A stretch of 64,000 nucleotides of DNA from positions 372,001-436,000 of the forward strand of contig NZ_CP129235.1 in assembly GCF_030413635.1 (NCBI RefSeq), given 5' to 3'. Shown one piece after another: positions 33,922-42,759 of the stretch (its first letter is position 1; each line of letters starts with the position of its first letter). The position numbers were made by a program, and so were the translations under genes. Source of the DNA: Planococcus shenhongbingii. Lineage in GTDB: Bacteria > Bacillota > Bacilli > Bacillales_A > Planococcaceae. The notes beneath the pieces were generated by a model. The model saw only the letters and a list, made by a program, of their open reading frames with translations. It was not told the DNA's origin and did no database searches.

Positions 33922-34001
33922 AAGCATTTTGGCTTATCCCGCTGTTTGAAGTTTCTCCAATAAAAAGAGTGACATAAGCATTTTTCTAAGCCGAAATGCT
34001 T
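33922..34001. repeat. 15-bp inverted repeat flanking repeat copy E
   Basis: AAGCATTTTGGCTTA (33922-33936) and TAAGCCGAAATGCTT (33987-34001) are inverted copies with one mismatch. Between and overlapping them lies a deleted copy of the dispersed repeat. Confidence 0.6.
33934..33957 (-). repeat. Dispersed structured repeat, copy E (internally deleted)
   Basis: On the minus strand GAGAAACTTCAA is joined directly to ACAGCGGGATAA: the two ends of the element without its middle. It confirms which sequences are the termini. Confidence 0.65.
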
Positions 34002-34088
34002 ATTGTGAAAATACCCTCTTTCTTCATTTCTATAACTCATCTTAAGAATTTCTTCAGAAAACCCCTCGCTAATCATTAGACAGCCTGA

Positions 34089-34119
34089 AAAAGCCCAGTT
34101 CAACTTGAACTGGGCTTTT
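34089..34119 (-). terminator. Terminator of the M15 peptidase gene
   Basis: AAAAGCCCAGTTCAA C TTGAACTGGGCTTTT, an almost perfect 15-bp stem. Confidence 0.85.
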
Positions 34120-34124
34120 GCATT

Positions 34125-34679
34125 TTATTCTTTTACATCTTCAGGCCGATAGCCTTGCTGCAATTCTTTAATCGACAAGCCGAACGTCATTTCCAAATGC
34201 GGGTAGTCTTTAAAGCGCTGCCAGTCGCCGCCCCACGTAAACCCGAGTTCTTTTCCGATGGCGGCCACTTCAAACCAATCGGCTTTTCCATTATTATTGT
34301 CATCGCGTTCCGTATCCCAGACGACTTTGCCATTATCGAGGCGCAGCGCAAAATCGATTGCCAGCCCGTAATTGTGGTAAGACTCTCCGCCGCGTGCATG
34401 CGTCACCACGTTGCCGGCTGTGCTTCTGCCTTTTGCATGCAGGCCGTTTTGTTCATTAGCGGAACGGAAGCCGTCGGTAATGATTATGTCAATTCCGATA
34501 TCCGCTGCCTTTGCTATCAATTCATTGCTTTTTTCCTCAACAATAGGGTGCAGTCCGGAAGGTGCAGGGCGCTGTTGCAACTCTTCACGGAATTCCTTTT
34601 CATTTTGTATCCATATGAAGAAAAAACCGCCGATCACCAATAAAAAAAGAATGGAAAAAGCGGTTTTGAACTTTTTCAA
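34125..34679 (-). CDS. M15-family peptidoglycan peptidase, CwlK/VanY-like
   Basis: 184 residues. N-terminal membrane anchor or signal (about 6-24). The M15 zinc motifs are present: ITDGFRSANEQ, SYHNYGLAIDF (His and Asp ligands) and DYPHLEM (third His). Similar to B. subtilis CwlK, an L-Ala-D-Glu endopeptidase, and to D,D-carboxypeptidases; which bond is cut cannot be told here. Acts on the wall outside the membrane. Confidence 0.85.
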   Translation of the reverse strand: MKKFKTAFSILFLLVIGGFFFIWIQNEKEFREELQQRPAPSGLHPIVEEKSNELIAKAADIGIDIIITDGFRSANEQNGLHAKGRSTAGNVVTHARGGESYHNYGLAIDFALRLDNGKVVWDTERDDNNNGKADWFEVAAIGKELGFTWGGDWQRFKDYPHLEMTFGLSIKELQQGYRPEDVKE

Positions 34680-34895
34680 ATCATTTCACCTCATCAGCAT
34701 TTATTTTATCTTATTTTGGCACTCAGTACGACTCCTGCGTTTTCAACTGGATGATCAACTGGCCGCAAAAGTCCAGTTGGATCAACTTGCCATAAATGAG
34801 GCGAAGACCCGGCATTGACTGAAATTAAAATCGTTAAAAGAGTACCGCAGGAAAATTTTTGATACGATAGAAGAAAGAATGGAAAGGGGATATCG

Positions 34896-35630
34896 ATGAT
34901 GGTTATTGAATTAATGAAATCTCACGCTTCTGTGCGTGACTATAAAGAAAAGCAGCTGACACGGGAAGAGGTCAGCGAATTGATAGCGGCGGCGCAGCAT
35001 GCAGCGACATCCCATTTTGTTCAGGCATATTCAATTGTCTGGGTGACAGATCCCGAGAAACGCAAAGCACTTGGGGAATTGTCGCGTAATCCGCAGCAAA
35101 TGGAAGGCGCAGGAGCGGTCTTTTTAATGTGCGCTGATTATAACCGCTTGAAGCACGCGGGTGATTTGCAAGGCGAAACGATTGTCTATGACCATGCGGA
35201 GAATTTGATTGTGGCTGTCACCGATGTTGCCTTACTGGCGCAGAACTTGGCGCTTGCAGCAGAATCGAAGGGATATGGCATCTGCTATATCGGCGGCGTG
35301 CGCAACAATATGGAAGTGATCAGTGAATTGGTCGGCTTGCCGGAAGGTGTTTTCCCGGTATATGGCTTGACAGTCGGCGTTCCTAACGAAGCCAATGAAG
35401 TAAAACCACGCTTGCCGGTCGAAGCGATTTTACATGAAAACGAATACGATGAAGAAAAATATAAAACTTTGCTGCCGGAATACGATGAAACCATTCAGCG
35501 CTATTATCAAGAACGCAGCACTAACCAAAAAGTTGCAAACTGGACCGAGCAGATGGCTTCGTTCCTTAAAAAACCGCGCCGCCAGGATATCAAGGATGTA
35601 TTGGCGAAAAAAGGGTTTTTATTCAAATAA
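34896..35630 (+). CDS. nfrA: NADPH-dependent FMN nitroreductase (NfsA/NfrA family)
   Basis: 244 residues. MKSHASVRDYKEKQLTREEV at the N-terminus holds the FMN-phosphate Arg, and YGICYIGGVRNN is the second FMN loop; the family reduces nitroaromatics, quinones or FMN with NADPH. ATG (34896 or the adjacent one at 34899) behind GGAAAGGGG. A NAD(P)-binding protein follows 24 bp later, perhaps co-transcribed. Confidence 0.9.
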   Translation: MMVIELMKSHASVRDYKEKQLTREEVSELIAAAQHAATSHFVQAYSIVWVTDPEKRKALGELSRNPQQMEGAGAVFLMCADYNRLKHAGDLQGETIVYDHAENLIVAVTDVALLAQNLALAAESKGYGICYIGGVRNNMEVISELVGLPEGVFPVYGLTVGVPNEANEVKPRLPVEAILHENEYDEEKYKTLLPEYDETIQRYYQERSTNQKVANWTEQMASFLKKPRRQDIKDVLAKKGFLFK

Positions 35631-35654
35631 CAGAACCAGAAAAGGGGAATGGCA

Positions 35655-36269
35655 ATGAAAATCGCAATTTTTGGTGCTACGGGCCGGGTTGGCGGACAAA
35701 TTCTGAAGCAGGCATTGGCAGACGGACACCAAGTGAAAGCACTTGTGCGTTCTCCAAAACTGGACGAGCATCCGAACCTTGAAGTGATTACTGGGAACGT
35801 CCGGAAAGCGGAAGATGTCGAACGGACGCTTGAAGGCGCAGACGCCGTGTTCAGCGCAATTGGAACAGACCGGACTACGACATTGTCTGAAGCTATGCCG
35901 CTGATCATCGGCGCGATGAAAAATGCAGGGATCCGGCGTCTCATTACCATTGGCACTGCGGGAATTTTGAACAGCCGGCTTACACCTGGCAAGCTCCGCT
36001 ACCAAGGCGGGGACTCGAACCGCAAACTGACATTTGCCGCCGAAGAACATGAAACGGTTTTTCGGTTATTGGAAGCCATTGACCTGGACTGGACGATTGT
36101 GTGCCCGACTTATTTACCGGACGGCGAGAAGCGCGGCGGTTACCGGACAGAAAAAGACTATTTGCCGGAAGGCAGCAAGGAAATTACGGTTGGCGATACG
36201 GCTGAATTTGCTTATCGGCAGCTTAAAGACACTGCATTTATTCGCAGCCGGGTCGGCATCGCATATTGA
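35655..36269 (+). CDS. NAD(P)H-binding SDR-like protein (NmrA/BVR-B type)
   Basis: 204 residues from the ATG spaced 7 nt from AAAGGGG; an ATG at 35649 is too close to it. Rossmann motif IAIFGATGRVGGQI, then VTGN-type EVITGNVRKAEDVERTL and GADAVFSAIGT. Related to flavin/biliverdin reductase-like and quinone reductase-like SDRs. Lies just after the nitroreductase, so a shared electrophile-detoxifying role is plausible. Confidence 0.8.
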   Translation: MKIAIFGATGRVGGQILKQALADGHQVKALVRSPKLDEHPNLEVITGNVRKAEDVERTLEGADAVFSAIGTDRTTTLSEAMPLIIGAMKNAGIRRLITIGTAGILNSRLTPGKLRYQGGDSNRKLTFAAEEHETVFRLLEAIDLDWTIVCPTYLPDGEKRGGYRTEKDYLPEGSKEITVGDTAEFAYRQLKDTAFIRSRVGIAY

Positions 36270-36334
36270 GCAGGGAAATTGTCCGCTGCGAGCGGCTTGA
36301 AATCGGACACGGGCAACTCCTCATAAAAATCATG

Positions 36335-36371
36335 AAAAAGCGGCACAAGCAACCAAGCTTGTGCCGCTTTT
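36335..36371 (+). terminator. Terminator
   Basis: AAAAGCGGCACAAGC / GCTTGTGCCGCTTTT, 15-bp perfect stem. Confidence 0.9.
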
Positions 36372-36515
36372 GCCTTTCGTGCAATCACGGGAGCGGTCGA
36401 AGCTTCTAATGATAATGAAGTTTAAAATCCCTGCAACTTATAAGGTGCTTAAAAAGCATATTATCATGAAAATTAGGGAATAAGAGGGGAAGAACAGGAA
36501 ACGGGAGGGATTGCC

Positions 36516-36935
36516 ATGAAAGAATTTGAAGACAAAGAACAGGTGCTGCTGGCTTATTATGTGCAATATTACCGCGGAGCCACAACTGAAGATATAAAAG
36601 CGCTGGACCAGCGGCTGTCACAGGAAATTGGAAAAGAGCGATATGATAAAGCAATGAGCGCCTTGCTGGAAGAAGGACTGATTATCGGCATGGAACAGGT
36701 TGAACAAAGGGAGAAAGAAGGTGCGCCTTCTCCGATGGCGACCAACGAAGGTATGCTTTATATCAATAATACGCTGAATCTGCAGTCCGATACCGTAGAA
36801 GAACACCAGCTGGGCTATTTAGACAACAATTTGAAAACAAGCAAATTGGAATTCACACTGGAACCGGTCCAAGCGTACGTTGAAGAATCGATCCGGCTGC
36901 AGGCTGAAGAAAAACCCAATTCCAACCAGCCGTGA
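36516..36935 (+). CDS. Hypothetical protein with possible winged-helix (YjcQ-like?)
   Basis: 139 residues, ATG behind CGGGAGGGATTGCC. An N-terminal helical stretch (EQVLLAYYVQYYRGATTEDI) and ERYDKAMSALLEEGLIIGME look like a small winged-helix as in YjcQ proteins, followed by TNEGMLYINNTL and an acidic tail. The family assignment is tentative. Confidence 0.6.
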   Translation: MKEFEDKEQVLLAYYVQYYRGATTEDIKALDQRLSQEIGKERYDKAMSALLEEGLIIGMEQVEQREKEGAPSPMATNEGMLYINNTLNLQSDTVEEHQLGYLDNNLKTSKLEFTLEPVQAYVEESIRLQAEEKPNSNQP

Positions 36936-36977
36936 ATTCCAGGCAAACCTAACTCTGAATAAATAAAACAAGAACTA

Positions 36978-37006
36978 GCGCCTCATCCAGTGAGGCGTTA
37001 TTTTTA
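36978..37006 (+). terminator. Terminator
   Basis: GCGCCTCA TCCAG TGAGGCGT stem, then TATTTTTATT. Confidence 0.75.
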
Positions 37007-37143
37007 TTGCCCGGACTTGGTTAAATAAGTACATTTTTCTAACGGATTTGAGATTTCAAATGTTAAGAATGTGTGAAAAAAACATTTTCCCCTTTTATTT
37101 TTGTACGAATTGCGTATAATGCTTATATCGGGGGAGTGATTGG

Positions 37144-37383
37144 ATGAATCGATACAAGATAGAAGAAATCAAAGAACAAAACAGTAAATCAGCAAAAGCC
37201 ATTGGTTTTGTATTCGCTGCAATACTTGTTTCACTCGTTTGGGGATTTTTACAAGATTCGCTACCGGCGTTTCTTCTGGCAGGTGTTTTCAGTTTAATCT
37301 TGTTCGCTGAAACACGCGAATACAAGAAAAGTTATCAAATCGAATTAGAAGCAGCTAAATTAGAAGACGATCAGATTTCTTAA
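37144..37383 (+). CDS. Small two-helix membrane protein
   Basis: 79 residues, ATG behind GGGGGAGTGATTGG. Two adjacent hydrophobic stretches (about 20-37 and 40-57, IGFVFAAILVSLVWGFL and LPAFLLAGVFSLILFA) with charged ends. Bracketed by terminators, so a single-gene unit. No family recognised. Confidence 0.65.
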   Translation: MNRYKIEEIKEQNSKSAKAIGFVFAAILVSLVWGFLQDSLPAFLLAGVFSLILFAETREYKKSYQIELEAAKLEDDQIS

Positions 37384-37403
37384 GTGACAATAGACAAAGT
37401 AAA

Positions 37404-37445
37404 CGAAAAGCCCGCCGGTTTCAATTGAAACCGGCGGGCTTTTCG
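37404..37445 (+). terminator. Very strong terminator
   Basis: A 19-bp perfect stem (CGAAAAGCCCGCCGG ... ) around AATT; symmetric, so it may also stop the minus-strand operon that ends at 37481. Confidence 0.9.
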
Positions 37446-37480
37446 TATGGGCTTGCCGATTGGCGCTGCTGACACCATCT

Positions 37481-37735
37481 TTACAAGTTAAGGCCAAAGA
37501 AACATAAAAAAATCACAATTACGACTGTTAAGTTGGTGATCATCGCTGCCCGTTTTCCAACCGGTTCCTCAAGAGAAGGAAAGCGATCAACAATTTTCAT
37601 CAAGCCGGCAATCAATACGACAATCAATATAAGCGTAACCACCAAATTCATGTCGTAGACGTGTACATCCAAGTAGCGGATGAAAATCACCGAAAACGCA
37701 AGGATCATACCGTTGACTAGATTTTTTCGTTTCAT
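37481..37735 (-). CDS. Small membrane protein downstream of methyltransferase
   Basis: 84 residues with three hydrophobic segments (about 6-22, 31-47, 65-82: LVVTLILIVVLIAGLMKIV; NLTVVIVIFLCFFGLNL). Its ATG overlaps the methyltransferase TGA (ATGA), so it is translationally coupled to it. No family recognised. Confidence 0.7.
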   Translation of the reverse strand: MKRKNLVNGMILAFSVIFIRYLDVHVYDMNLVVTLILIVVLIAGLMKIVDRFPSLEEPVGKRAAMITNLTVVIVIFLCFFGLNL

Positions 37736-38889
37736 AGCAATTCCTTCAATTCGTTTTCAAGGAAAGGTTTGGCAGACAATAACTGAGTAAATGCCTTATA
37801 GCGTTCAAACTGGCCAGGTGCCGGTTTTTTGCCGGTTTGGTAAGCCCGGATCAAGATATTCTTCGGTGTGTGTTCAATATCGATAAATTCTACCAGCTGT
37901 GTTTCATAGCCGACCAATGACAAAAGTTCGGCACGGATGGAATCAGTAGCGAGCGCGCTAAAGCGTTCTTTGATCAAACCATTTTGGAGCATGATGCCAA
38001 GTTCCGGTGCCGCAATTTGGCTATTGAGTTCGTGCTGGCAGCAAGGAACGCTTAAGATAACTTTGGCATTCCATTTTACAGCCCGGGACAATGCCATATC
38101 CGTTGCCACGTCACAAGCGTGAAGCGTGACGACCATATCGACCGCTGATTCTTCGTTATAGTCATTAATATCTCCAACTAAAAACTCCAATTGATCATAC
38201 TCCAAATCTTCCGCAATGCGCTGGCATTCTTCAATCACTTCTTTTTTCAGATCTAAGCCCGTAACTCGAAGATCAAGCCCTTTTTCGATCCGAAGATAAT
38301 GATACAAGGCAAACGTCAAATAGGATTTTCCAGAACCGAAATCGAGAATCCGGACAGTCCGGTCTTTTGGCAAATGCACCAGCGCATCATCAATAAATTC
38401 GATAAAGCGGTTGATTTGGCGGAATTTATCGTATTTCTGCTTTTTCACTTTGCCATCCGGACTTTGGACGCCGAGACGGACCAAGAATGGATAAGCGATG
38501 CCGTCTTCCAGCAAATACTGTTTTTTTCGGTTATGGGACAGCTCTGCGGATTTTGTTGCGGTTTGCTCTGCTTTCCAGGAAACTTTGAATTTCTTGGAGA
38601 GCTGAATTTGTATTTTTTCTTCTGTGAACTGGAACAAAGCCTGGCGGAATTCTTCAAACAAGCTTTCCAGTTTTTTAAGTGCATTTTCAATTGAGAGATT
38701 CTCATGCTTGAGGACATGTTCATACTGATATTCAAATTGAATAAAATAATCATTTTTAATTTCCACCGGCTTCAATTTCACCCGTTTTATTTCATTCGAT
38801 TTTAAACGCGGTTGGCTGATGGTTGCCGAGACAAGCGTGTGTTCTTGCAGGCGCTCGGATAGTTGTTCATGCATTGTGTGTAATTCCAT
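37732..38889 (-). CDS. SAM-dependent methyltransferase, METTL25/RRNAD1-like
   Basis: 385 residues, ATG behind AAAGGATTTGC. A helical N-terminal half (~1-165) precedes a class I methyltransferase domain: RILDFGSGKSYLTFALYHYL (SAM loop), VTGLDLKKEVIEEC, then VVTLHACDVATDMALSRAV and SVPCCQHELN, the last two typical of the METTL25/RRNAD1 type domain. Substrate unknown in bacteria. Coupled to a small membrane protein. Confidence 0.8.
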   Translation of the reverse strand: MELHTMHEQLSERLQEHTLVSATISQPRLKSNEIKRVKLKPVEIKNDYFIQFEYQYEHVLKHENLSIENALKKLESLFEEFRQALFQFTEEKIQIQLSKKFKVSWKAEQTATKSAELSHNRKKQYLLEDGIAYPFLVRLGVQSPDGKVKKQKYDKFRQINRFIEFIDDALVHLPKDRTVRILDFGSGKSYLTFALYHYLRIEKGLDLRVTGLDLKKEVIEECQRIAEDLEYDQLEFLVGDINDYNEESAVDMVVTLHACDVATDMALSRAVKWNAKVILSVPCCQHELNSQIAAPELGIMLQNGLIKERFSALATDSIRAELLSLVGYETQLVEFIDIEHTPKNILIRAYQTGKKPAPGQFERYKAFTQLLSAKPFLENELKELL

Positions 38890-38986
38890 TGCAAATCCTT
38901 TCGTATTCCATGATAGTTGTATTTTATCATGGCTAGAGGAGAAAGGGCGACTGCACAGTTTGCAGCCGGTTTCCTCTCAACATGTT

Positions 38987-39015
38987 TTGAATTTTGTGAT
39001 AATATGGAATAAGAT
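38987..39015 (+). promoter_or_regulatory. Promoter of acyl-CoA synthetase gene
   Basis: TTGAAT (38987-38992), 17-bp spacer, TAAGAT (39010-39015). Confidence 0.65.
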
Positions 39016-39029
39016 TGAAACCGTTTACA
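39016..39029. promoter_or_regulatory. CcpA cre site
   Basis: TGAAACCGTTTACA, a near-consensus catabolite-responsive element (TGWAANCGNTNWCA) directly after the -10 and over the predicted start site, where bound CcpA would block transcription when glucose is present. Confidence 0.75.
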
Positions 39030-39046
39030 TATAGAGGGGGATGGAT

Positions 39047-40690
39047 ATGGCAATTGTAGAAAAAACGGTAGGGCAGATTGTGCGGGAACGGGCAGCATTG
39101 CATCCACAAACAGAAGCATATGTTTATCCGGAACGGAACATCCGCAAAACGTACAAGGAATTTGATGAAGAAACGGACCTTTTGGCCAAGGCATTTATGG
39201 GAATTGGCATTGCTAAAGGGGAACATATCGCTATTTGGTCGGACAATAAGCGTGAATGGCTGCTGAGCCAGTATGCCACTGGCAAAATGGGGGGAGTCCT
39301 TGTCACAGTCAACACGAGCTATCAGTCGGCTGAACTGGAATATCTCCTGAAGCAATCAGATTCAACCACACTGATTCTAGGCGAAGAGTTTAAAGGAAGC
39401 AACTATATCGAGATTTTGAATGCCGTATCTCCAGAACTGAAAACCGCTGAAAAAGGGGCTATTGCAAGCGAAAAGCTGCCGCATTTTAAACGGGTCATTG
39501 TCATGGGTGAAAATCAGTATCCAGGCATTTTCACTTGGAGTGAATTTGAGGCCTTTGCCGATCAAGTGACGGATGAACAGCTGGAAGAGCGTTTTACGTC
39601 GATGGATCCGGAAGATGTCATCAACATCCAGTACACTTCCGGAACAACCGGTTTTCCGAAAGGGGTCATGCTGACGCATCGGAACGTCGTGAATAACGGC
39701 AAGCTGATCGGCGACACGATGAACCTGACGGAACAAGACCGCCTCTGTATTCCGGTGCCGTTTTTCCACTGTTTCGGTTGTGTGCTTGGTACGATGGCTG
39801 CTGTTACGCATTCCACGACCATGGTTATCGCAGAACAATTTGAGCCGAAACGTGTGCTGCAAATGGTCCAGGACGAGAAGTGCACGGCGCTTCATGGTGT
39901 GCCGACGATGTTCATCGCAGAGCTGAACCATCCGGAATTCGCATCTTTTGATACCTCCACTTTGCGTACGGGGATTATGGCAGGGTCACCTTGCCCGATT
40001 GAAGTGATGAAAAAAGTGATCAATGATATGGGGGCATCCGAAATTACAATTGCGTATGGCCAGACAGAGTCATCGCCGGTTATCACGCAGACACGTGCGG
40101 ATGACGATATTGAAAAGCGGGTGTCAACTGTTGGCAAGCCTCACGCAGAAGTCGAAGTGAAAATCGTGGATCCCGTCACTAATGAGCAAGTATCGACGGG
40201 CGTTCCCGGTGAATTGTGTACTCGCGGTTATCATGTCATGAAAGGCTATTATAAAAATGAAGAAGCGACCCGCAGCGCCATTGATGAAGAGGGCTGGCTC
40301 CATACAGGAGACATCGCTGTCGAAGACGAGGACGGTTATATCGCGATTACCGGGCGGATCAAAGACATGGTTATCCGTGGAGGGGAAAATATCTACCCGC
40401 GTGAAATCGAAGAGTTTTTGTATCAACATCCGTCGGTGCAGGATGTCCAGGTAGTCGGCGTGCCGGATCCGAAATACGGAGAAGAATTAATGGCATGGAT
40501 TATTTTAAAAGAAGGCCAGCATTTGTCTGCGGACGAGCTGCGCAATTACTGCAAAGGAAAAATTGCGCATCATAAAATCCCGCGCTATATTGAATTTACA
40601 AAGGAATATCCGATGACTGCATCGGGGAAAATCCAGAAGTTCAAACTGCGGGAAATGTCAGTGGAACGGACCGAAAAGACGGAAGTGTGA
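39047..40690 (+). CDS. AMP-binding fatty acyl-CoA synthetase (YngI-like)
   Basis: 547 residues from the ATG spaced from AGAGGGGG; an ATG at 39041 is too close. Adenylation motifs are complete: YTSGTTGFPKGVMLTHRN (P-loop), YGQTESSPV, GWLHTGDIAVEDEDGYIAIT, GRIKDMVIRGGENIYPREIE and the final ASGKIQKFKLRE Lys. Activates a medium or long chain fatty acid to its CoA ester. The overlapping cre site fits use of fatty acids only when sugar is scarce. Confidence 0.9.
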   Translation: MAIVEKTVGQIVRERAALHPQTEAYVYPERNIRKTYKEFDEETDLLAKAFMGIGIAKGEHIAIWSDNKREWLLSQYATGKMGGVLVTVNTSYQSAELEYLLKQSDSTTLILGEEFKGSNYIEILNAVSPELKTAEKGAIASEKLPHFKRVIVMGENQYPGIFTWSEFEAFADQVTDEQLEERFTSMDPEDVINIQYTSGTTGFPKGVMLTHRNVVNNGKLIGDTMNLTEQDRLCIPVPFFHCFGCVLGTMAAVTHSTTMVIAEQFEPKRVLQMVQDEKCTALHGVPTMFIAELNHPEFASFDTSTLRTGIMAGSPCPIEVMKKVINDMGASEITIAYGQTESSPVITQTRADDDIEKRVSTVGKPHAEVEVKIVDPVTNEQVSTGVPGELCTRGYHVMKGYYKNEEATRSAIDEEGWLHTGDIAVEDEDGYIAITGRIKDMVIRGGENIYPREIEEFLYQHPSVQDVQVVGVPDPKYGEELMAWIILKEGQHLSADELRNYCKGKIAHHKIPRYIEFTKEYPMTASGKIQKFKLREMSVERTEKTEV

Positions 40691-40710
40691 TAGCCGGTTT
40701 AAACAGATGA

Positions 40711-40757
40711 AGACCTACTTAGAGCGGGATTTGAAGCTCCAAGTAGGTCTTTTTTTG
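40711..40757 (+). terminator. Terminator
   Basis: AGACCTACTT / AAGTAGGTCT stem with 20-nt loop, then T7. Confidence 0.85.
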
Positions 40758-40871
40758 TTTAATGAAGATTTAAAAAGGGGAAACGAGTAAGGTAAGAAAA
40801 ACCTTAAGTTCAGGATATTTCTCGAATTCATAGTAGCAGTCACGGACTCGATGCGAAAAGGAGAGGAAATC

Positions 40872-41483
40872 ATGGCGAATGTAAAATTAGCGATTATTTA
40901 TTACAGCTCGACGGGAACCAACTATCAAATGGCAAAATGGGCGGAAGAAGCCGCGCAGCAAACAGGTGCCGAAGTACGGGTAGCGAGAATAAAGGAACTT
41001 GCTCCGCAAGAAGCTATCGATTCCAATCCGGCTTGGAAAGCGCATTTCGAAGCTACACAAGATGTGCCGGAGGCTGAACCCAGCTTACTTGAATGGGCGG
41101 ATGCCTTTATCTTCAGTATTCCCACGCGTTACGGTCAAGTACCTTCCCAATTTCAACAGTTTCTGGATGCAACCGGTGGGTTATGGGCAGAAGGTAAATT
41201 GGCGAATAAAGTCGTAAGTGCGATGTCTTCTGCCCAAAATCCGCATGGCGGCCAAGAAGCGACAGTTTTATCCGTCTATACGTCAATGTTTCATTGGGGA
41301 GCCATTGTTGCGGCACCGGGCTACAACAACCCTGCCTTGTTCAAAGCAGGTGGAAACCCATACGGCACAACTGTTACAGCCGGTCCAGAAGGCATGGTCG
41401 AAGACGTAGAAGATGCAGTTAAATACCAGGCGAACCACACGATCGAAGTAGCTCAGTGGATTAAAAACGGACAAACTCAATAA
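40872..41483 (+). CDS. wrbA: NAD(P)H:quinone oxidoreductase, WrbA family
   Basis: 203 residues from the ATG behind AAAAGGAGAGG. Flavodoxin-like FMN loop YYSSTGTNYQMAKWAEE, then FSIPTRYGQVPSQFQQFLDATGGLW and NPHGGQEATVLSVYTSMFHWG, all WrbA hallmarks. Reduces quinones by two electrons to avoid radical cycling; tetrameric flavoprotein. Confidence 0.95.
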   Translation: MANVKLAIIYYSSTGTNYQMAKWAEEAAQQTGAEVRVARIKELAPQEAIDSNPAWKAHFEATQDVPEAEPSLLEWADAFIFSIPTRYGQVPSQFQQFLDATGGLWAEGKLANKVVSAMSSAQNPHGGQEATVLSVYTSMFHWGAIVAAPGYNNPALFKAGGNPYGTTVTAGPEGMVEDVEDAVKYQANHTIEVAQWIKNGQTQ

Positions 41484-41503
41484 ATACATTCCGACAAAGC
41501 AGG

Positions 41504-41540
41504 CAGAGTCAAGAACATCTCGCCTGCTTTGTATGTTTCT
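41504..41540 (+). terminator. Terminator
   Basis: ACAAAGCAGGC / GCCTGCTTTGT stem, T-rich tail; it runs into the ribosome site of the next gene. Confidence 0.7.
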
Positions 41541-41562
41541 GATAAGGAGGGACAAAGGAAGC

Positions 41563-42294
41563 ATGGTGTGGCTCAGTTTTTTATTTGTGGTTGGATTTAT
41601 TCTTATTCATCTATTTTCTAAAAGCATGAAGTTTTTAAAAGTGCTTCCGCGCAGCCGTTTTCTTTCGCTTGCAGGCGGTATTTCAGTGGCTTATGTATTT
41701 TTGCATTTATTGCCGGAACTTGGCGTTTTTCAAGATGAGCTGCAAGGTGAATTAGAAGACTCGGCATGGCGCTTTCTTGAACATCACATCTATCTAATTG
41801 CCATGCTCGGACTGGTGTTTTTTTACGGTTTGGAACAAATGGTCAAGTCCACCAAGAGAAGGCATGAAAAATCAAACCGGCAGCATTCAAAAGATGGGGT
41901 TTTTTGGGTCCATATTGGTTCTTTCATAATTTATAATGCCTTGATTGGGTATTTGCTTATCCGTGAAGATTATGAAACGGTCTGGGGCATGCTGCTTTTC
42001 TTTATTGCCATGGGTGTCCACTTTCTCACAAACGATAAAGCACTCCGTGCCACCCATCAGGAAGAGTACGACAAATACGGAAGATGGCTGCTGGCCCTCG
42101 CTATTTTAGCCGGTTGGGGAGTCGGCTTATTAACAGAAGTAAATGAGTTGATCGTTTCGGTGCTTACTGCATTGCTTGCGGGAGGCATAGTGTTAAATGT
42201 ATTAAAAGAAGAATTGCCGGAAGAACGGGAAAGCAGCTTTTCTGCTTTTTGCAGCGGCATTATAGGCTACTCGATTTTACTGCTGCTGTTATAA
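41563..42294 (+). CDS. ZIP-like integral membrane protein
   Basis: 243 residues from the ATG after AAAGGAAGC (AAGGAGG lies further up). About seven or eight helices. AGGISVAYVFLHLLPEL resembles the ZIP-family HLLPE-type metal site in helix IV, and FIAMGVHFLTND the second His-rich helix. Whether it moves metals is uncertain: the His pattern is sparse and the family match is from memory. Confidence 0.6.
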   Translation: MVWLSFLFVVGFILIHLFSKSMKFLKVLPRSRFLSLAGGISVAYVFLHLLPELGVFQDELQGELEDSAWRFLEHHIYLIAMLGLVFFYGLEQMVKSTKRRHEKSNRQHSKDGVFWVHIGSFIIYNALIGYLLIREDYETVWGMLLFFIAMGVHFLTNDKALRATHQEEYDKYGRWLLALAILAGWGVGLLTEVNELIVSVLTALLAGGIVLNVLKEELPEERESSFSAFCSGIIGYSILLLLL

Positions 42295-42402
42295 AAAATG
42301 CTTTTTTTATAGCAATAAACCGCTTTTTTTGCTATGCTAACAAGATAATTATAATGAAATAGAACGAGGTTTTAAAAACTACAATTCTTTGAGGTGTCAA
42401 AG

Positions 42403-42582
42403 ATGATTTCAACTGAAGAAAAGCGAGTGTTCGAATACGAACTGAATAAGTTGAGCCGTGAATATCAGAACTGTGCGAACGATTCCTTGAAATCACAAAT
42501 AAAAGAAGATATTTCTTTTCTGCAGTCGGTTCTCCAAAGCTTTCAGCAAAAAAGTGTGAAGATGAATATATTCAATCAATAA
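42403..42582 (+). CDS. Small hypothetical protein
   Basis: 59 residues from ATG after GAGGTG. Helical and charged (EEKRVFEYELNKLSREYQNC ... ISFLQSVLQSFQQ), with its own terminator. Two-helix hairpin likely; no family recognised. Confidence 0.6.
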   Translation: MISTEEKRVFEYELNKLSREYQNCANDSLKSQIKEDISFLQSVLQSFQQKSVKMNIFNQ

Positions 42583-42618
42583 GCCCACTGGAATTTCTCC
42601 AGCGGGCTTATTGTTTTT
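42581..42618 (+). terminator. Terminator
   Basis: AAGCCCACTGG / CCAGCGGGCTT stem followed by ATTGTTTTTAT. Confidence 0.8.
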
Positions 42619-42759
42619 ATTAAATAGAAACGCAGTTGGACATTGTGAACAATGCTGTAACAATCACGGCTTTAAATGGGCTGAAACCGGGCGCCAAGAA
42701 CGGAAAATCACCTCTCTTGCTTTATAATGAAAGCAACAGCGATTAAAGGAGAGAACAGC

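Noticed and set aside
34743..34790. TCAACTGG / CCAGTTG motifs before the nitroreductase as a further 21-bp array
   Set aside because: Three similar words occur, but at spacings of 12 and 27 bp and in mixed orientation, so they do not fit the 20-21 bp register.
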